Positions 34,745 to 44,628 of a stretch of DNA of 64,000 bases are shown one piece after another. The first letter of the stretch is position 1; every line of letters starts with the position of its first letter. The stretch comes from Octadecabacter dasysiphoniae (lineage in GTDB: Bacteria > Pseudomonadota > Alphaproteobacteria > Rhodobacterales > Rhodobacteraceae). Location of the stretch: positions 620,001 to 684,000 of the forward strand of contig NZ_JAKGAQ010000001.1 of the NCBI RefSeq assembly GCF_021532615.1, written 5' to 3'. The notes under the pieces are model-generated. The model worked only from the letters and a program-made list of their open reading frames with translations. It searched no databases and was not told the origin of the DNA. Made by a program: the position numbers and the translations under genes.

Positions 34745-36352
34745 ATGACAAAACGACCCCTCGATGCGCAACCTGCGGTGCGACCCCTTGGCGCGCAAAT
34801 TTCCCATATGTTGAAAGACCGCGGGATCGATACGATTTTTGGCATTCCCGGTGTGCACAATCAGGAAATGTATCGCGGTATCGAAGAAGCCGGCATTCAG
34901 CACGTTTTGGCGCGCCACGAACAGGGCGCGGGGTTTATGGCTGATGGCTATGCGCGGGCGTCCGGCAAACCCGGTGTGTGCTATGTCATTACCGGACCGG
35001 GCGTGCTGAACGCGCTGACGCCCATGGGGCAGGCCTATTCGGATTCTGTGCCCGTGCTGATGCTGGCGTCCTGTCTGGATGAGGTCGCGTTCGAAAAGGG
35101 CCAGTTGCACCAGATGAACGATCAAGAAGGGGCGGCGGCGTCTGTGACGGATTGGTCTGCAACACCGCTAACGGCAAATGCGACCTATGGTTTGATCGAC
35201 CGCGCCTTGTCTGAATTTCAAACCAAACGCGCGCGCCCCAAGGCGATCCATGTCCCGATCAAGCTGCTTGAGGCCGAGGCAAGCGCACCGCCTGCCACAT
35301 CTAAATACACGCACATGCGCGATGAGCGCCCCGAAATGTCGGGCCTCGCCGAAGCTGTGAACCGCGCCAAACGCCCTTTATTTATTTTCGGGGGCGGCGC
35401 GGTTTCAGCAGGGCAGGCCGTGCGCGATGTGGTTGAGATCAGCAATGCCGCGTCCATAACCACCTACGCGGGGCGCGGATTGATCCATCACAGCGATCCC
35501 TTGCATTTCGGTGCCTGTCTGTCGCGTCCGTCCTCAGAAGCGATCATCGCATCCGCAGATCTTGTGATTGCGGTCGGAACCGAGCTGGCGGAGGTCGATT
35601 TGTGGCGGCCCGAACTAGGCAACAGCGTTCCGCTGGTGCGCATTGATATCGACCCCGAGATGTTGACGAGCCGACAAAACACCGGCCAGACGTTTGTCGC
35701 GGATGCACGCGCCGCACTTGAGGCATTGTATGAACACCTGACCCCACGCGCAGATGCGGGCTGGTCAACTGAAGAAGTCGCGAAAGCCCGCGCCGCGTGG
35801 CGTTCCGAGATCGAGGCAGAGCGCCCCGGCCTGCCATTGATCATCGACACCGTCCGCGCGGCGATGCCCGATGATGTGATGTATTTTTCGGACATGACGG
35901 GCTTTGCCTATGCTGCCAAAGACATCTGGCCGATGGAATATCCTGGCCAGTGGCACCATCCGTTCGGGTTTGGCACGCTGGGCTATGCGTTGCCCGCGTC
36001 TATTGGTGGCGCTGTAGCGCGCAAGGGCCAACGGACCGCCTGCATCATTGGGGACTACGGGCTGCAATATACCATCGCTGAACTTGGCACCGCTGTTGAG
36101 CTTGGCCTGCCGTTGCCGATCATCCTGTGGGACAATGGCAAGCTGGGCGAGATTGAGGATTCAATGGTGCGCGCACAGATCGCCCCGAACGCCGTGATCC
36201 AGCGCAATCCCGATTTCCTTGCATTGGCAAAGGCCTATGGCGCACTGTCGGTGCAGCCCGAAACGCTGGCCGATATTGCGCCAGCGTTGGACGCGGCGTT
36301 TAAGGCAGATGTCCCGACGGTGATCCGCCTTACGCCTGCGCTAACGGCTTAG
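34745..36352 (+). CDS. Thiamine diphosphate-dependent decarboxylase, acetolactate synthase/AruI-like
   Basis: A 535-residue ThDP enzyme with the three usual domains. The N-terminal PYR domain shows GIPGVHNQEMYRGIEEAGI near 35-53 and RHEQGAGFMADGYAR near 58-72 (catalytic Glu in RHEQ), the central domain lies about 190-320, and the C-terminal PP domain has the GDYGLQYTIAELGTAVELGL and WDNGK segments with the GDx..N Mg/ThDP motif near 430-462. The motif FGIPGVH is typical of 5-guanidino-2-oxopentanoate decarboxylase AruI rather than IlvB. No ilvN-type regulatory subunit follows. Substrate not certain. Stops convergently with the next gene, overlapping by four bases. Confidence 0.85.
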   Translation: MTKRPLDAQPAVRPLGAQISHMLKDRGIDTIFGIPGVHNQEMYRGIEEAGIQHVLARHEQGAGFMADGYARASGKPGVCYVITGPGVLNALTPMGQAYSDSVPVLMLASCLDEVAFEKGQLHQMNDQEGAAASVTDWSATPLTANATYGLIDRALSEFQTKRARPKAIHVPIKLLEAEASAPPATSKYTHMRDERPEMSGLAEAVNRAKRPLFIFGGGAVSAGQAVRDVVEISNAASITTYAGRGLIHHSDPLHFGACLSRPSSEAIIASADLVIAVGTELAEVDLWRPELGNSVPLVRIDIDPEMLTSRQNTGQTFVADARAALEALYEHLTPRADAGWSTEEVAKARAAWRSEIEAERPGLPLIIDTVRAAMPDDVMYFSDMTGFAYAAKDIWPMEYPGQWHHPFGFGTLGYALPASIGGAVARKGQRTACIIGDYGLQYTIAELGTAVELGLPLPIILWDNGKLGEIEDSMVRAQIAPNAVIQRNPDFLALAKAYGALSVQPETLADIAPALDAAFKADVPTVIRLTPALTA

Positions 36353-38115
36353 TCGTCCCAGCAGCTGACCAGCACGGTCATGTCGGCGGCCATCAACGTC
36401 AGCAGTTCTGGCGTCATGTAGGCCACGGATTCTGTTGTCTGAACGTTCAAGCCTGCCGTTTGCAAGGACGTTACGATTTGGTCTGCATCCACAGAAAACG
36501 AAACCTCGGGGGGCAAGGATTGCCCGTTCGTTTGCGCCTTTGGCAACAGCATCCCCAGCACCGCGCCGCCATTGTCATAGACAGGGCCACCTGCGTCACC
36601 GGGTTGGGCAAAGATCGACAGGCGCTTGACCTCATCCTCACCGTTGAGGCCACGAATATCAGCCAGTTTGCCAAACGTCAGGGCAGGGGTCGTCAACACG
36701 TTGCCATAAGGAAACCCCGCGACGGCCACTTCGGCATTCAGGCGCGGCACACCTGTTTGGAATTCTGCAACAGCAGGGGGCGCAAGGGAAGTTGTGGGGC
36801 GCAACACAGCCAAGCCCAAAGCGTCGTCTTGATGCACAACAGTTGCGTCATGTTCCAGGCCCAGCGTGATTGACGTACATTCGCCAATCGCCTCGAGCGT
36901 GGTCAAAACTTCGCCTGATCTGTTGATATAAAAGCCCGAGCGATCACGGATCGGTTTGCGCACAGCCAATCCTGCAATCAAATCAATCGCCTGATTTTCG
37001 TCAGGGCGCGCAATTGCGGGGTCAAGAACCCCGTCGATGGTTGTGAAACTGGCCTGCATTTCCGCAAGGACACGGCGGCGTCGGTCATCATCACCCGCAG
37101 GCCAGACCAACGTGAAGCCCTTGATTTGATTATTTTCCAGCACGACGGACGTGTAGGAATGGACGGAGTTGTCTACGCCCTCAATCGTAAAGCTGCGGTC
37201 GCGGCGGCTGCGTTCGCCTTCTGGCGGGATAATCGCCAGCGTTTGCAGGATTTCGTATAGGCCGAACATGCGGGTTTGATCGCCCGGTTGGCTGATCAAC
37301 AACACCTGCGCTGCAACGTCGCCAGAGGCATCAAAGCGCGCGAAGGGGGGCTCATATTCTGCGAACTTTACAACGCCTGTGGGGATTTGCATTTCAATGC
37401 CCGTCGCGTCGTCGCGCACCAATTGCAGGCCCATGCCATCAAGGATCGCGTTATAAGAGCCGAGCAATTCAGCACGCTGTCCTGTTGTCAGAACGCCCGT
37501 AACCTCGTGGTTGTTGGCCTCTTGCCACGTTGACATAGACCGGCGTGTGCCGCGTCCGTACAAGCCGTCAATCGCACCCTCATAAACGCCAGCCCATTGC
37601 AATGCTGTCTGCAACAGGCGCTTTTCGTCGCGGTCCAATGTTTGTTCGCTGGATTGGGCTTCCCGCAGTGTTTCATCGGGGATTGTGATTGGGTCAGGTT
37701 CGGGCACGATGATTGGGTTTACAGCGGCGATGGGCGTTTCAGGTGCTTCGGCCGTTGGCGTTTCAATGGCCACGGGTGCCGTCGGGGCTGTGAGGCCCAC
37801 GGGCCAGAACTGGGTGCGGAACCGTCCACCATCCACGATGTAGCTGTCTGATGGGATCAAACCGGCACGGCGCAAACGACGCAGCTCTGCATCTGCATCC
37901 ACTGGTGCGTAAGGACCGACAGCAATGCCGTACCATCCCCCGGGCAGGGCGAACCCCGTCACATCATCAACACCGGCTGACGCATAGCCACGCGCGGCAT
38001 TTTGCGCGCCAGTCAGGGTGCGCTGGGCCTCAATCTGGACCCAAACGCTTTGCTGCGCCAATGCGGGAAAGGCCATCACGAGGCTAAGAATAAGTGCTGA
38101 TAAAATACGAAACAT
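36349..38115 (-). CDS. SPOR/peptidoglycan-binding protein with a degenerate trypsin-like domain
   Basis: A 588-residue secreted protein. Signal peptide (to about residue 20), then a SPOR-like domain (about 24-105, SVWVQIEAQRTL and GGWYGIAVGPY), a peptidoglycan-binding domain near 165-215 (LQTALQWAGVYEGAIDGLYG then RGTRRSM), and a trypsin-like domain from about 370. In that domain the histidine motif is LTTLEAIGEC, the Asp region LGLAVL, and the serine motif QPGDAGGPV near 505, with Ala in place of Ser. So the whole triad looks lost although GGPV and the flanking Cys pattern survive. A pseudo-enzyme acting as a binding protein at the cell wall is the best reading. Confidence 0.85.
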   Translation of the reverse strand: MFRILSALILSLVMAFPALAQQSVWVQIEAQRTLTGAQNAARGYASAGVDDVTGFALPGGWYGIAVGPYAPVDADAELRRLRRAGLIPSDSYIVDGGRFRTQFWPVGLTAPTAPVAIETPTAEAPETPIAAVNPIIVPEPDPITIPDETLREAQSSEQTLDRDEKRLLQTALQWAGVYEGAIDGLYGRGTRRSMSTWQEANNHEVTGVLTTGQRAELLGSYNAILDGMGLQLVRDDATGIEMQIPTGVVKFAEYEPPFARFDASGDVAAQVLLISQPGDQTRMFGLYEILQTLAIIPPEGERSRRDRSFTIEGVDNSVHSYTSVVLENNQIKGFTLVWPAGDDDRRRRVLAEMQASFTTIDGVLDPAIARPDENQAIDLIAGLAVRKPIRDRSGFYINRSGEVLTTLEAIGECTSITLGLEHDATVVHQDDALGLAVLRPTTSLAPPAVAEFQTGVPRLNAEVAVAGFPYGNVLTTPALTFGKLADIRGLNGEDEVKRLSIFAQPGDAGGPVYDNGGAVLGMLLPKAQTNGQSLPPEVSFSVDADQIVTSLQTAGLNVQTTESVAYMTPELLTLMAADMTVLVSCWDD

Positions 38116-38326
38116 TGCTTGAAACCGTCCCCGAAGAATCCTTTGCCGGACTGTCCCGTCGCGGCGCTTCGGCGCAATTTATCACTCACAGCCCGAAGCG
38201 CACGCGCAAAGTGATGTGAATCCACTGGAAAATAGCCCTAATCACGGGCTGTTGCGGCCTTTTGCGCACATTGACCCCCGCGCCCGCGCCGCCTATGCAA
38301 GCGGAAAGCAGAATTAGGGGTCCGAT

Positions 38327-39244
38327 ATGGCCGATACGCCGCGCAGTTTTCAGGAGATTATCCTTCGCCTTCAGGCCTATTGGGCCGATCACGGCTGCGC
38401 GATTATGCAGCCTTATGACATGGAAGTTGGCGCAGGCACGTTTCATCCCGCGACAACATTGCGATCCTTGGGGAATGTGCCATGGGCGGCGGCCTACGTG
38501 CAGCCATCGCGCCGCCCGACGGATGGGCGATACGGCGAAAACCCGAACCGTTTGCAGCACTATTACCAATACCAAGTGCTGATCAAACCCAGCCCGCCCG
38601 ATTTGCAGGAACTGTATTTGGGGTCGTTGCGCGCAATCGGCGTGGACATGGATCTGCACGACATCCGGTTTGTCGAAGACGACTGGGAAAGCCCGACACT
38701 GGGCGCATGGGGCCTTGGTTGGGAAGTCTGGTGTGACGGCATGGAAGTGTCACAATTCACATATTTTCAACAGGTTGGCGGGCACGACTGCCACCCTGTT
38801 TCTGGGGAACTGACCTACGGGCTCGAACGCCTTGCGATGTATATTCTTGGCGTCGATCACGTTATGGACATGCCCTACAACGATCCGGACGCACCGATCC
38901 CGCTGACCTATGGCGATGTGTTTTTGCAAAACGAACAGGAATATTCGCGGTTCAATTTTGACATCGCGGATACCGACATTTTGCTGAAGCATTTTGAAGA
39001 TGCAGAGAAAGAATGCGCCGCCATTCTGTCGCACGACCACATTGACCCAAAGACGGGCCATAAAATAGTCATGGCGCAACCCGCCTATGATCAGGCGATC
39101 AAGGCCAGCCATTTGTTTAACTTGTTGGACGCGCGCGGGGTCATCTCGGTCACCGAACGTCAGGCCTACATTGGCCGTGTGCGCACATTGTCGAAATTGT
39201 GTGCGGATGCCTTTGTGCAAACTGCGGCAGGGGGTGCTATATGA
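38327..39244 (+). CDS. glyQ: Glycine-tRNA ligase alpha subunit
   Basis: Catalytic subunit of the bacterial alpha2beta2 glycyl-tRNA synthetase. The 305-residue protein begins with [20 protein letters not shown] and shows [19 protein letters not shown] near 33-51 (motif 2 region) and the conserved [15 protein letters not shown] motif 3 near 165-180. Length matches GlyQ. The ATGA overlap with the next gene places it in an operon with a DUF6446 gene, glyS and a PPDK-like gene. No T-box-like leader is evident. Confidence 0.97.
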   Translation: MADTPRSFQEIILRLQAYWADHGCAIMQPYDMEVGAGTFHPATTLRSLGNVPWAAAYVQPSRRPTDGRYGENPNRLQHYYQYQVLIKPSPPDLQELYLGSLRAIGVDMDLHDIRFVEDDWESPTLGAWGLGWEVWCDGMEVSQFTYFQQVGGHDCHPVSGELTYGLERLAMYILGVDHVMDMPYNDPDAPIPLTYGDVFLQNEQEYSRFNFDIADTDILLKHFEDAEKECAAILSHDHIDPKTGHKIVMAQPAYDQAIKASHLFNLLDARGVISVTERQAYIGRVRTLSKLCADAFVQTAAGGAI

Positions 39245-39789
39245 ACGCCGTTCGCTTCTGGATCGTTGCGATCCTTGGCTGTGCTTTTGCTGGTGGCGCA
39301 TTCATGTACTACAACCTCGTTTACGCTGGCTATGCAGAACTGACTGCGGATCAGGTTGGAGAAATCCAATTGTTGAACGTCGCCACGGATCAACCCGAGG
39401 CGATTTTGTCGCAAAATGTAAAGGGCATCGACACCGTCAAAGACGGCGTTCGCCTGTCTGGTGCTATTTCGTATCGCGTGTGTTTTGACACGCCCTCTAG
39501 TCAGGCAATGCTGTCAGAAACCTATGTCATCATGGATGATGCCGTGCCGCTGAACGCGCCGTCGTGGTTTGACTGCTTTGACGCACAGGCAATCGGCGCG
39601 GCGCTGGAAACTGGCGACGCGATTGCCTTCCTGAGCGAAGAAAACATCTCATACGGTGTGGACCGCGTTGTGGCCGTTCTGCCAGACGGACGCGGTTTTG
39701 TCTGGCACCAGTTGAACCCCTGCGGTGAGGCCGTTTTCGCCGGTGACAACACGCCTGATGGCTGCCCCGAATTACCCGAGGACTTTTGA
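39241..39789 (+). CDS. DUF6446-like anchored protein in the glyQS operon
   Basis: A 182-residue protein with one N-terminal hydrophobic segment ([20 protein letters not shown], residues 6-25), probably an uncleaved anchor, and a soluble domain with cysteines in [22 protein letters not shown] and GCPEL. The ATG at 39241 overlaps the glyQ stop (ATGA), and its own stop overlaps the glyS start (TGATG). I associate the sequence with DUF6446, a roseobacter family at this locus. It has no evident role in tRNA charging; its position is conserved in relatives. Confidence 0.85.
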   Translation: MNAVRFWIVAILGCAFAGGAFMYYNLVYAGYAELTADQVGEIQLLNVATDQPEAILSQNVKGIDTVKDGVRLSGAISYRVCFDTPSSQAMLSETYVIMDDAVPLNAPSWFDCFDAQAIGAALETGDAIAFLSEENISYGVDRVVAVLPDGRGFVWHQLNPCGEAVFAGDNTPDGCPELPEDF

Positions 39790-41822
39790 TGCCTGATCTT
39801 CTGATTGAACTCTTCTCCGAAGAAATTCCCGCGCGGATGCAGGCGAAAGCCGCCGCCGACCTGAAAAAGATGATGACCGATGGATTGGTTGATGCGGGCC
39901 TGACCTATGCGGGCGCGGGCGCGTTTTCTACGCCGCGTCGATTGGCCTTGTCGGTCGAAGGTTTGACCGCAGAGTCCCCTGATACACGCGAAGAACGCAA
40001 AGGCCCGAAAGTCGGCGCGCCAGACCAAGCAATCGAAGGGTTTTGCCGTGGCGCAGGCGTGTCACGCGACAGCCTTGAGGCACGCGATACCGGCAAAGGC
40101 AAAGTCTATTTCGCCATAATAGAAAGGCCCGGGCGCAAAGCGTCGGACATCATCGCAGAGGTGTTGGAATCCACGATCCGCAACTTCCCATGGCCCAAGT
40201 CCATGCGGTGGGGATCGGGCACGTTGAAATGGGTGCGCCCGCTGCATTCCATCATTTGTATTCTGTCCGACGAAGCAGGTGCGCAGGTCGTGCCCTTCAC
40301 CGTTGAAGGCATTACATCTGGTGACACCACAAAGGGCCATCGTTTTATGGGCCCCGATGCTTTTTCTGTAACGTCTTTCGAGGATTACGAGGCAAAGTTA
40401 AAGCGCGCAAAGGTCATCCTAAGCGCGGATGAACGGGCTGATCTGATCTGGTCAGAGGCGTCCAATCAGGCGTTTGCTGCAGGGCTGGAACTGGTCGAGG
40501 ATAAGGGGCTTCTGGCAGAGGTCGCGGGCCTTGTGGAATGGCCCGTTGTGTTGATGGGCACCATCGCGGACGACTTTTTGACCCTCCCGCCGGAGGTGTT
40601 GACCGCGTCGATGAAAGAGCACCAGAAATTCTTTTCTGTGCGCGATAAGTCTGGCCAAGTCGTGCGATTTGTGACCGTCGCCAACCGCGAAACATCCGAT
40701 CAGGGCGCGACCATTTTGGCAGGCAACCAGAAGGTGCTGTTTGCGCGGTTGTCGGACGCGAAATTCTTTTGGGAAAACGATCTGCGGATTGCAAAGGCGG
40801 GCGGCCAAGAATGGCTGGATGCGCTTGGCAATGTCACGTTCCACAACAAGCTCGGGACGGTGGCCGAATTGGTGGATCGCATGGCCGCGCTAAGCCGCGA
40901 AATCGCGCCGCTGGTCGGGGCTGATCCTGACGAAGCCGATAAAGCCGCACGGTTCGCCAAGGCTGATCTGTCGTCCGAAATGGTCTACGAATTCCCCGAC
41001 CTTCAGGGCTTGATGGGACGCTATTACGCGAAAGAAGCAGGGATGTCGGATGCCGTGGCCGCCGCCGCGCAGGACCACTATTCACCGTTGGGCCCATCCG
41101 ATGACGTGCCGTCCGCGCCCGTGTCAGTCGCGGTTGCGCTGGCCGAAAAGATCGACAAGCTGACAGGCTTCTGGGCGATTGATGAAAAACCCACGGGGAG
41201 CAAAGACCCGTTTGCGCTGCGCCGTGCTGCGTTGGGTGTGATCCGGTTGGTGTTGGAGAACGGGCTGACCCTTAAACTGTCCAACGTTAACATCGATGAC
41301 CACCTCCTCTCTTTCTTCCACGATCGCCTCAAGGTCTACCTTAAGGACGAAGGCGTTTCTCATGACGTGATCGACGCCTCTCTCGCTATGCCGGGCAACG
41401 ATGATCTTTTGCTCCTCGTAAACCGCGCCAAAGCGCTCGCTGCTTTCTTGCAAACTGACGATGGGGAAAACCTGATCCAGGGGTTCAAGCGGGCAAACAA
41501 CATCCTGTCCCAAGCCGAAGACAAAGACGGGGTTGAGTATTCGTACGGTGCGGACATCAAGTTTGCGGAAACCGACGCTGAAAAGGCGTTGTTTGCAGCG
41601 CTTGATGCGGCTGACGCCAAAATCGCCCCTGCAATGGCTGCCGAGGATTTCGCCGCTGCAATGTCCGCCATGGCTGATTTGCGCAGCCCGATTGATGCGT
41701 TTTTCGAGACTGTGCAAATCAATGCTGACAGCGAAGTCTTGCGTCGCAACCGTCTGAACCTGTTGCACCGCATCCGCACGATCTGCCTGAGCGTGGCTGA
41801 TCTTAGGAAACTGGAGGGTTAA
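39789..41822 (+). CDS. glyS: Glycine-tRNA ligase beta subunit
   Basis: tRNA-recognition subunit of glycyl-tRNA synthetase. The 677-residue protein starts PDLLIELFSEEIPARMQ, contains the HD-like and LEGPEVLTASMKEHQKFFSV-type segment near 260-285 and a C-terminal DALR anticodon-binding domain (about 570-677, DAFFETVQINADSEVLRRNR). The start is the ATG at 39789, overlapping the preceding stop. Length is normal for alphaproteobacteria. Confidence 0.97.
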   Translation: MPDLLIELFSEEIPARMQAKAAADLKKMMTDGLVDAGLTYAGAGAFSTPRRLALSVEGLTAESPDTREERKGPKVGAPDQAIEGFCRGAGVSRDSLEARDTGKGKVYFAIIERPGRKASDIIAEVLESTIRNFPWPKSMRWGSGTLKWVRPLHSIICILSDEAGAQVVPFTVEGITSGDTTKGHRFMGPDAFSVTSFEDYEAKLKRAKVILSADERADLIWSEASNQAFAAGLELVEDKGLLAEVAGLVEWPVVLMGTIADDFLTLPPEVLTASMKEHQKFFSVRDKSGQVVRFVTVANRETSDQGATILAGNQKVLFARLSDAKFFWENDLRIAKAGGQEWLDALGNVTFHNKLGTVAELVDRMAALSREIAPLVGADPDEADKAARFAKADLSSEMVYEFPDLQGLMGRYYAKEAGMSDAVAAAAQDHYSPLGPSDDVPSAPVSVAVALAEKIDKLTGFWAIDEKPTGSKDPFALRRAALGVIRLVLENGLTLKLSNVNIDDHLLSFFHDRLKVYLKDEGVSHDVIDASLAMPGNDDLLLLVNRAKALAAFLQTDDGENLIQGFKRANNILSQAEDKDGVEYSYGADIKFAETDAEKALFAALDAADAKIAPAMAAEDFAAAMSAMADLRSPIDAFFETVQINADSEVLRRNRLNLLHRIRTICLSVADLRKLEG

Positions 41823-41891
41823 CACTCTCTAAAGGTAATCCTTGCCCTGTCAGCGCACCTGTCTATGGTGCCTGACAGGAGGAATGCCGCA

Positions 41892-44441
41892 GTGCAGAAA
41901 GTTATCACGCTCAAGGATCTTTGCCTTGTCACCAAAACCGCGCAAATGGCCGCGAACATTCATGGTGGGCGGGCGAAATGCCTGCAACGGTTGATCCGGC
42001 TGGATATGCCAGTGCCGACGACTGTGGCCTTGTCATTTGATGCTGTGCGCGCGATTGCTGCGGGGCAAGTTGCTGATATCCCACAGATTTTGCGTCATTT
42101 CGAAGAAAACCCCCTATTGTCGGTGCGCCCCAGCAGCATGGACCCTGATTGGGGTGGGCCGGGTGCCATGCTCAACATCGGGATGAACGATGCCAAGCAC
42201 GCGCAGTTGTGTGAAACACTGGGCGAAGATCCTGCCACGCGACTTTATATGCGGTATATTCAGTCCTTTGCAGTCGAAGTTGCGCGCCTTGACCCAGAAG
42301 AATTTTATCTGCCCGATCAGCCGTCGCTTGCGGCGCTCAAGGCGATGCTGGCCACCTACGAGACGGAAATGGATGCCGAATTCCCCCAAGACGCGGGTGA
42401 GCAGTTGGGCGAGGTTTTGCGATCTATGGCGCGCACTTGGGAAGGCACAACCGCGCGGCTGTTGCGCCAGGCCAAAGGTGCACCGGCAGATGCGGGATTG
42501 GGATTGGTCGTGCAGGAAATGGCGTTGGCGATGGGGCCGGGCATTTCCGGATCTGGCGTGATCCAGTTCGTGGACAACACCACGGGGACCGCCCAGATCA
42601 ACGGGCGCTTTGCACCCCAAGCCACGCACACCGAAATCATTCGCGACAGCGCCAACGCGATTTACTTGACCCGCGATCCGCGTGGCCCGTCCCTTGAAGA
42701 TGAGGCGCCCGATGCATTTCAGAAACTTATCGAATTTGGCGCGTTGGGCCGTATCCGTCTGCGCGAAGAAATGGAGATCAAGTTCATCCTGCGCGACGGG
42801 GAACTGACTATTCTGGATGCTATTCGGGTGCAGCGATCCAGCCGTGCGGCGGTTCGTATTGCTGTTGATCTGGCCACATCAGGTGTGATTGCCAAAGAAG
42901 ACGCGGTGATGCGGGTACAGCCTGCGGCGTTGTCCGAATTGCTGCACCGCCAAGTAGACCGACGTGCCAAACGCGATTTTCTGGTCCGTGGCATCGCGGC
43001 AAGCCCCGGCGCGGCAAGTGGTCGATTGGTGTTCAGTGCCAACGAAGCACAGGCCAGTGCCGCGCGCGAAGAACCCTGCGTTTTGGTGCGGCGTGAAACC
43101 ACCCCAGAAGATATCCGCGGTATGCATGCCGCTGCCGCCGTTGTGACCCTGCGGGGCGGTGTCACAAGCCATGCGGCTGTGATCGGGCGGGGCATGGGTT
43201 TGCCGTGCATCGTGGGCGCGGCTGATATGGACATCGATGAAAAGAAACGTGAAATCACGGTGCCTGACGGCCGCACGTTTCAAGCAGGGGACATGGTGAC
43301 GGTGGATGGCACGACGGGCCAGATGCTTGCCGGGCAACCTGCGATGCTTGAGGCGGCGCTGGATGATGCGTTTCAAACGCTGTTGTCATGGGCCGATGCC
43401 GTGCGCGATATCGGTATCCGCGCCAATGCCGATACGCCTGCCGATGCGCAAACCGCCCGCAATTTTGAGGCCGAGGGGATCGGGCTGTGCCGCACCGAAC
43501 ATATGTTCTTTGATGGTGACCGCGTTGATTTGATGCGCGAGATGATCTTTGCTGAAACGCCGGAAGGGCTCGGGGCGGTATTAGAACGCCTGTTGCCGTT
43601 GCAGCGCGCCGATTTCAAAGACCTGTTTCGCATCATGCAGGGCCTACCTGTGTGCATACGTTTGTTTGACGCGCCCTTGCACGAATTCTTGCCTGTGGGA
43701 AAATCCGGCATGCGCGAACTCGCCGAGGTGCTCGATGTGCCACTGGCCCAAATCACTGCACGGGTTGATGATTTGTCCGAATACAACCCGATGTTGGGGC
43801 AACGCGGCGTGCGTTTGGGCATCTCGGTTCCTGAAATCTACGACATGCAAGCGCGCGCCATTTTCGAAGCGACGGCAGCGGCAAGCGAAACAAGCGGCGC
43901 AATTGTCCCTGAAATCATGATTCCGCTGGTCAGTGCCATGCGCGAAGTGGAACTTGTCCAGTCGCGTATCGACGCCGTTGCCGCAGCTGTGCGCACCGAA
44001 ACTGGCGTTGATTTTGAATATAAGCTGGGCGTGATGGTTGAAACGCCGCGTGCAGCATTGCGTGCCGAAGATATTGCAGAACACGCAGCGTTCCTGTCGT
44101 TTGGCACCAATGATCTGACCCAGATGACGTATGGTTTATCGCGCGATGATGCCGGCAAATTCATGTCTGACTACGTCAAACAACAAGTCTACGAAGAAGA
44201 CCCGTTCCACACGCTGGACCTTGAGGGCGTGGGCGAGTTGTTGAAACTTGGTGCGGAAAGGGGCCGTCGGGGCCGCCCGGACGTGACGTTGTCGATCTGC
44301 GGCGAACACGGTGGCGACACCAATGCAATCGCGTTTTGCCGCGCGCAGGGCTTTGATTATGTGTCCTGTTCACCGTTTCGTGTTCCCGTTGCGCGGCTTT
44401 CCGCCGCTCAACTGGCCCTAAAAGACAAAATCGGCCAGTGA
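41892..44441 (+). CDS. Divergent pyruvate, phosphate dikinase-like protein
   Basis: An 849-residue PEP-utilising protein. I prefer GTG 41892 with AGGAGG nine bases before it over ATG 41865. The central phosphohistidine domain is intact (GGVTSHAAVIGRGMGLPCIVG, His at the SHA motif near 425), and so is the C-terminal PEP/pyruvate TIM barrel (GIGLCRTEHMF near 535, SICGEHGGD near 810 with catalytic Cys). The N-terminal ATP-grasp domain, however, is diverged: SVRPSSMDPDWGGPGAM replaces the SVRSGA..SMPGMMDT motif and the FTR-x-P-TG-E motif reads VDNTTGTAQINGRF. So it may not use ATP like PPDK. It follows glyS closely on the same strand. Confidence 0.85.
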   Translation: MQKVITLKDLCLVTKTAQMAANIHGGRAKCLQRLIRLDMPVPTTVALSFDAVRAIAAGQVADIPQILRHFEENPLLSVRPSSMDPDWGGPGAMLNIGMNDAKHAQLCETLGEDPATRLYMRYIQSFAVEVARLDPEEFYLPDQPSLAALKAMLATYETEMDAEFPQDAGEQLGEVLRSMARTWEGTTARLLRQAKGAPADAGLGLVVQEMALAMGPGISGSGVIQFVDNTTGTAQINGRFAPQATHTEIIRDSANAIYLTRDPRGPSLEDEAPDAFQKLIEFGALGRIRLREEMEIKFILRDGELTILDAIRVQRSSRAAVRIAVDLATSGVIAKEDAVMRVQPAALSELLHRQVDRRAKRDFLVRGIAASPGAASGRLVFSANEAQASAAREEPCVLVRRETTPEDIRGMHAAAAVVTLRGGVTSHAAVIGRGMGLPCIVGAADMDIDEKKREITVPDGRTFQAGDMVTVDGTTGQMLAGQPAMLEAALDDAFQTLLSWADAVRDIGIRANADTPADAQTARNFEAEGIGLCRTEHMFFDGDRVDLMREMIFAETPEGLGAVLERLLPLQRADFKDLFRIMQGLPVCIRLFDAPLHEFLPVGKSGMRELAEVLDVPLAQITARVDDLSEYNPMLGQRGVRLGISVPEIYDMQARAIFEATAAASETSGAIVPEIMIPLVSAMREVELVQSRIDAVAAAVRTETGVDFEYKLGVMVETPRAALRAEDIAEHAAFLSFGTNDLTQMTYGLSRDDAGKFMSDYVKQQVYEEDPFHTLDLEGVGELLKLGAERGRRGRPDVTLSICGEHGGDTNAIAFCRAQGFDYVSCSPFRVPVARLSAAQLALKDKIGQ

Positions 44442-44628
44442 TACCGATCTAGGTGTGCGGGTCAAAAATACAGTAACCCCAATATGTTGTGGTGCATAGT
44501 TCGTGCTGTGCCTTAACTGCATCGGTGCGCCGCTCTGCCACGGGGGGGTATGCTAGACGACTCCGTGGCTTTCCCTTAGAGGCAGGGCGCTTGCGTGGGG
44601 CAAACCGCGCGTCGATTTGGAAATATCT

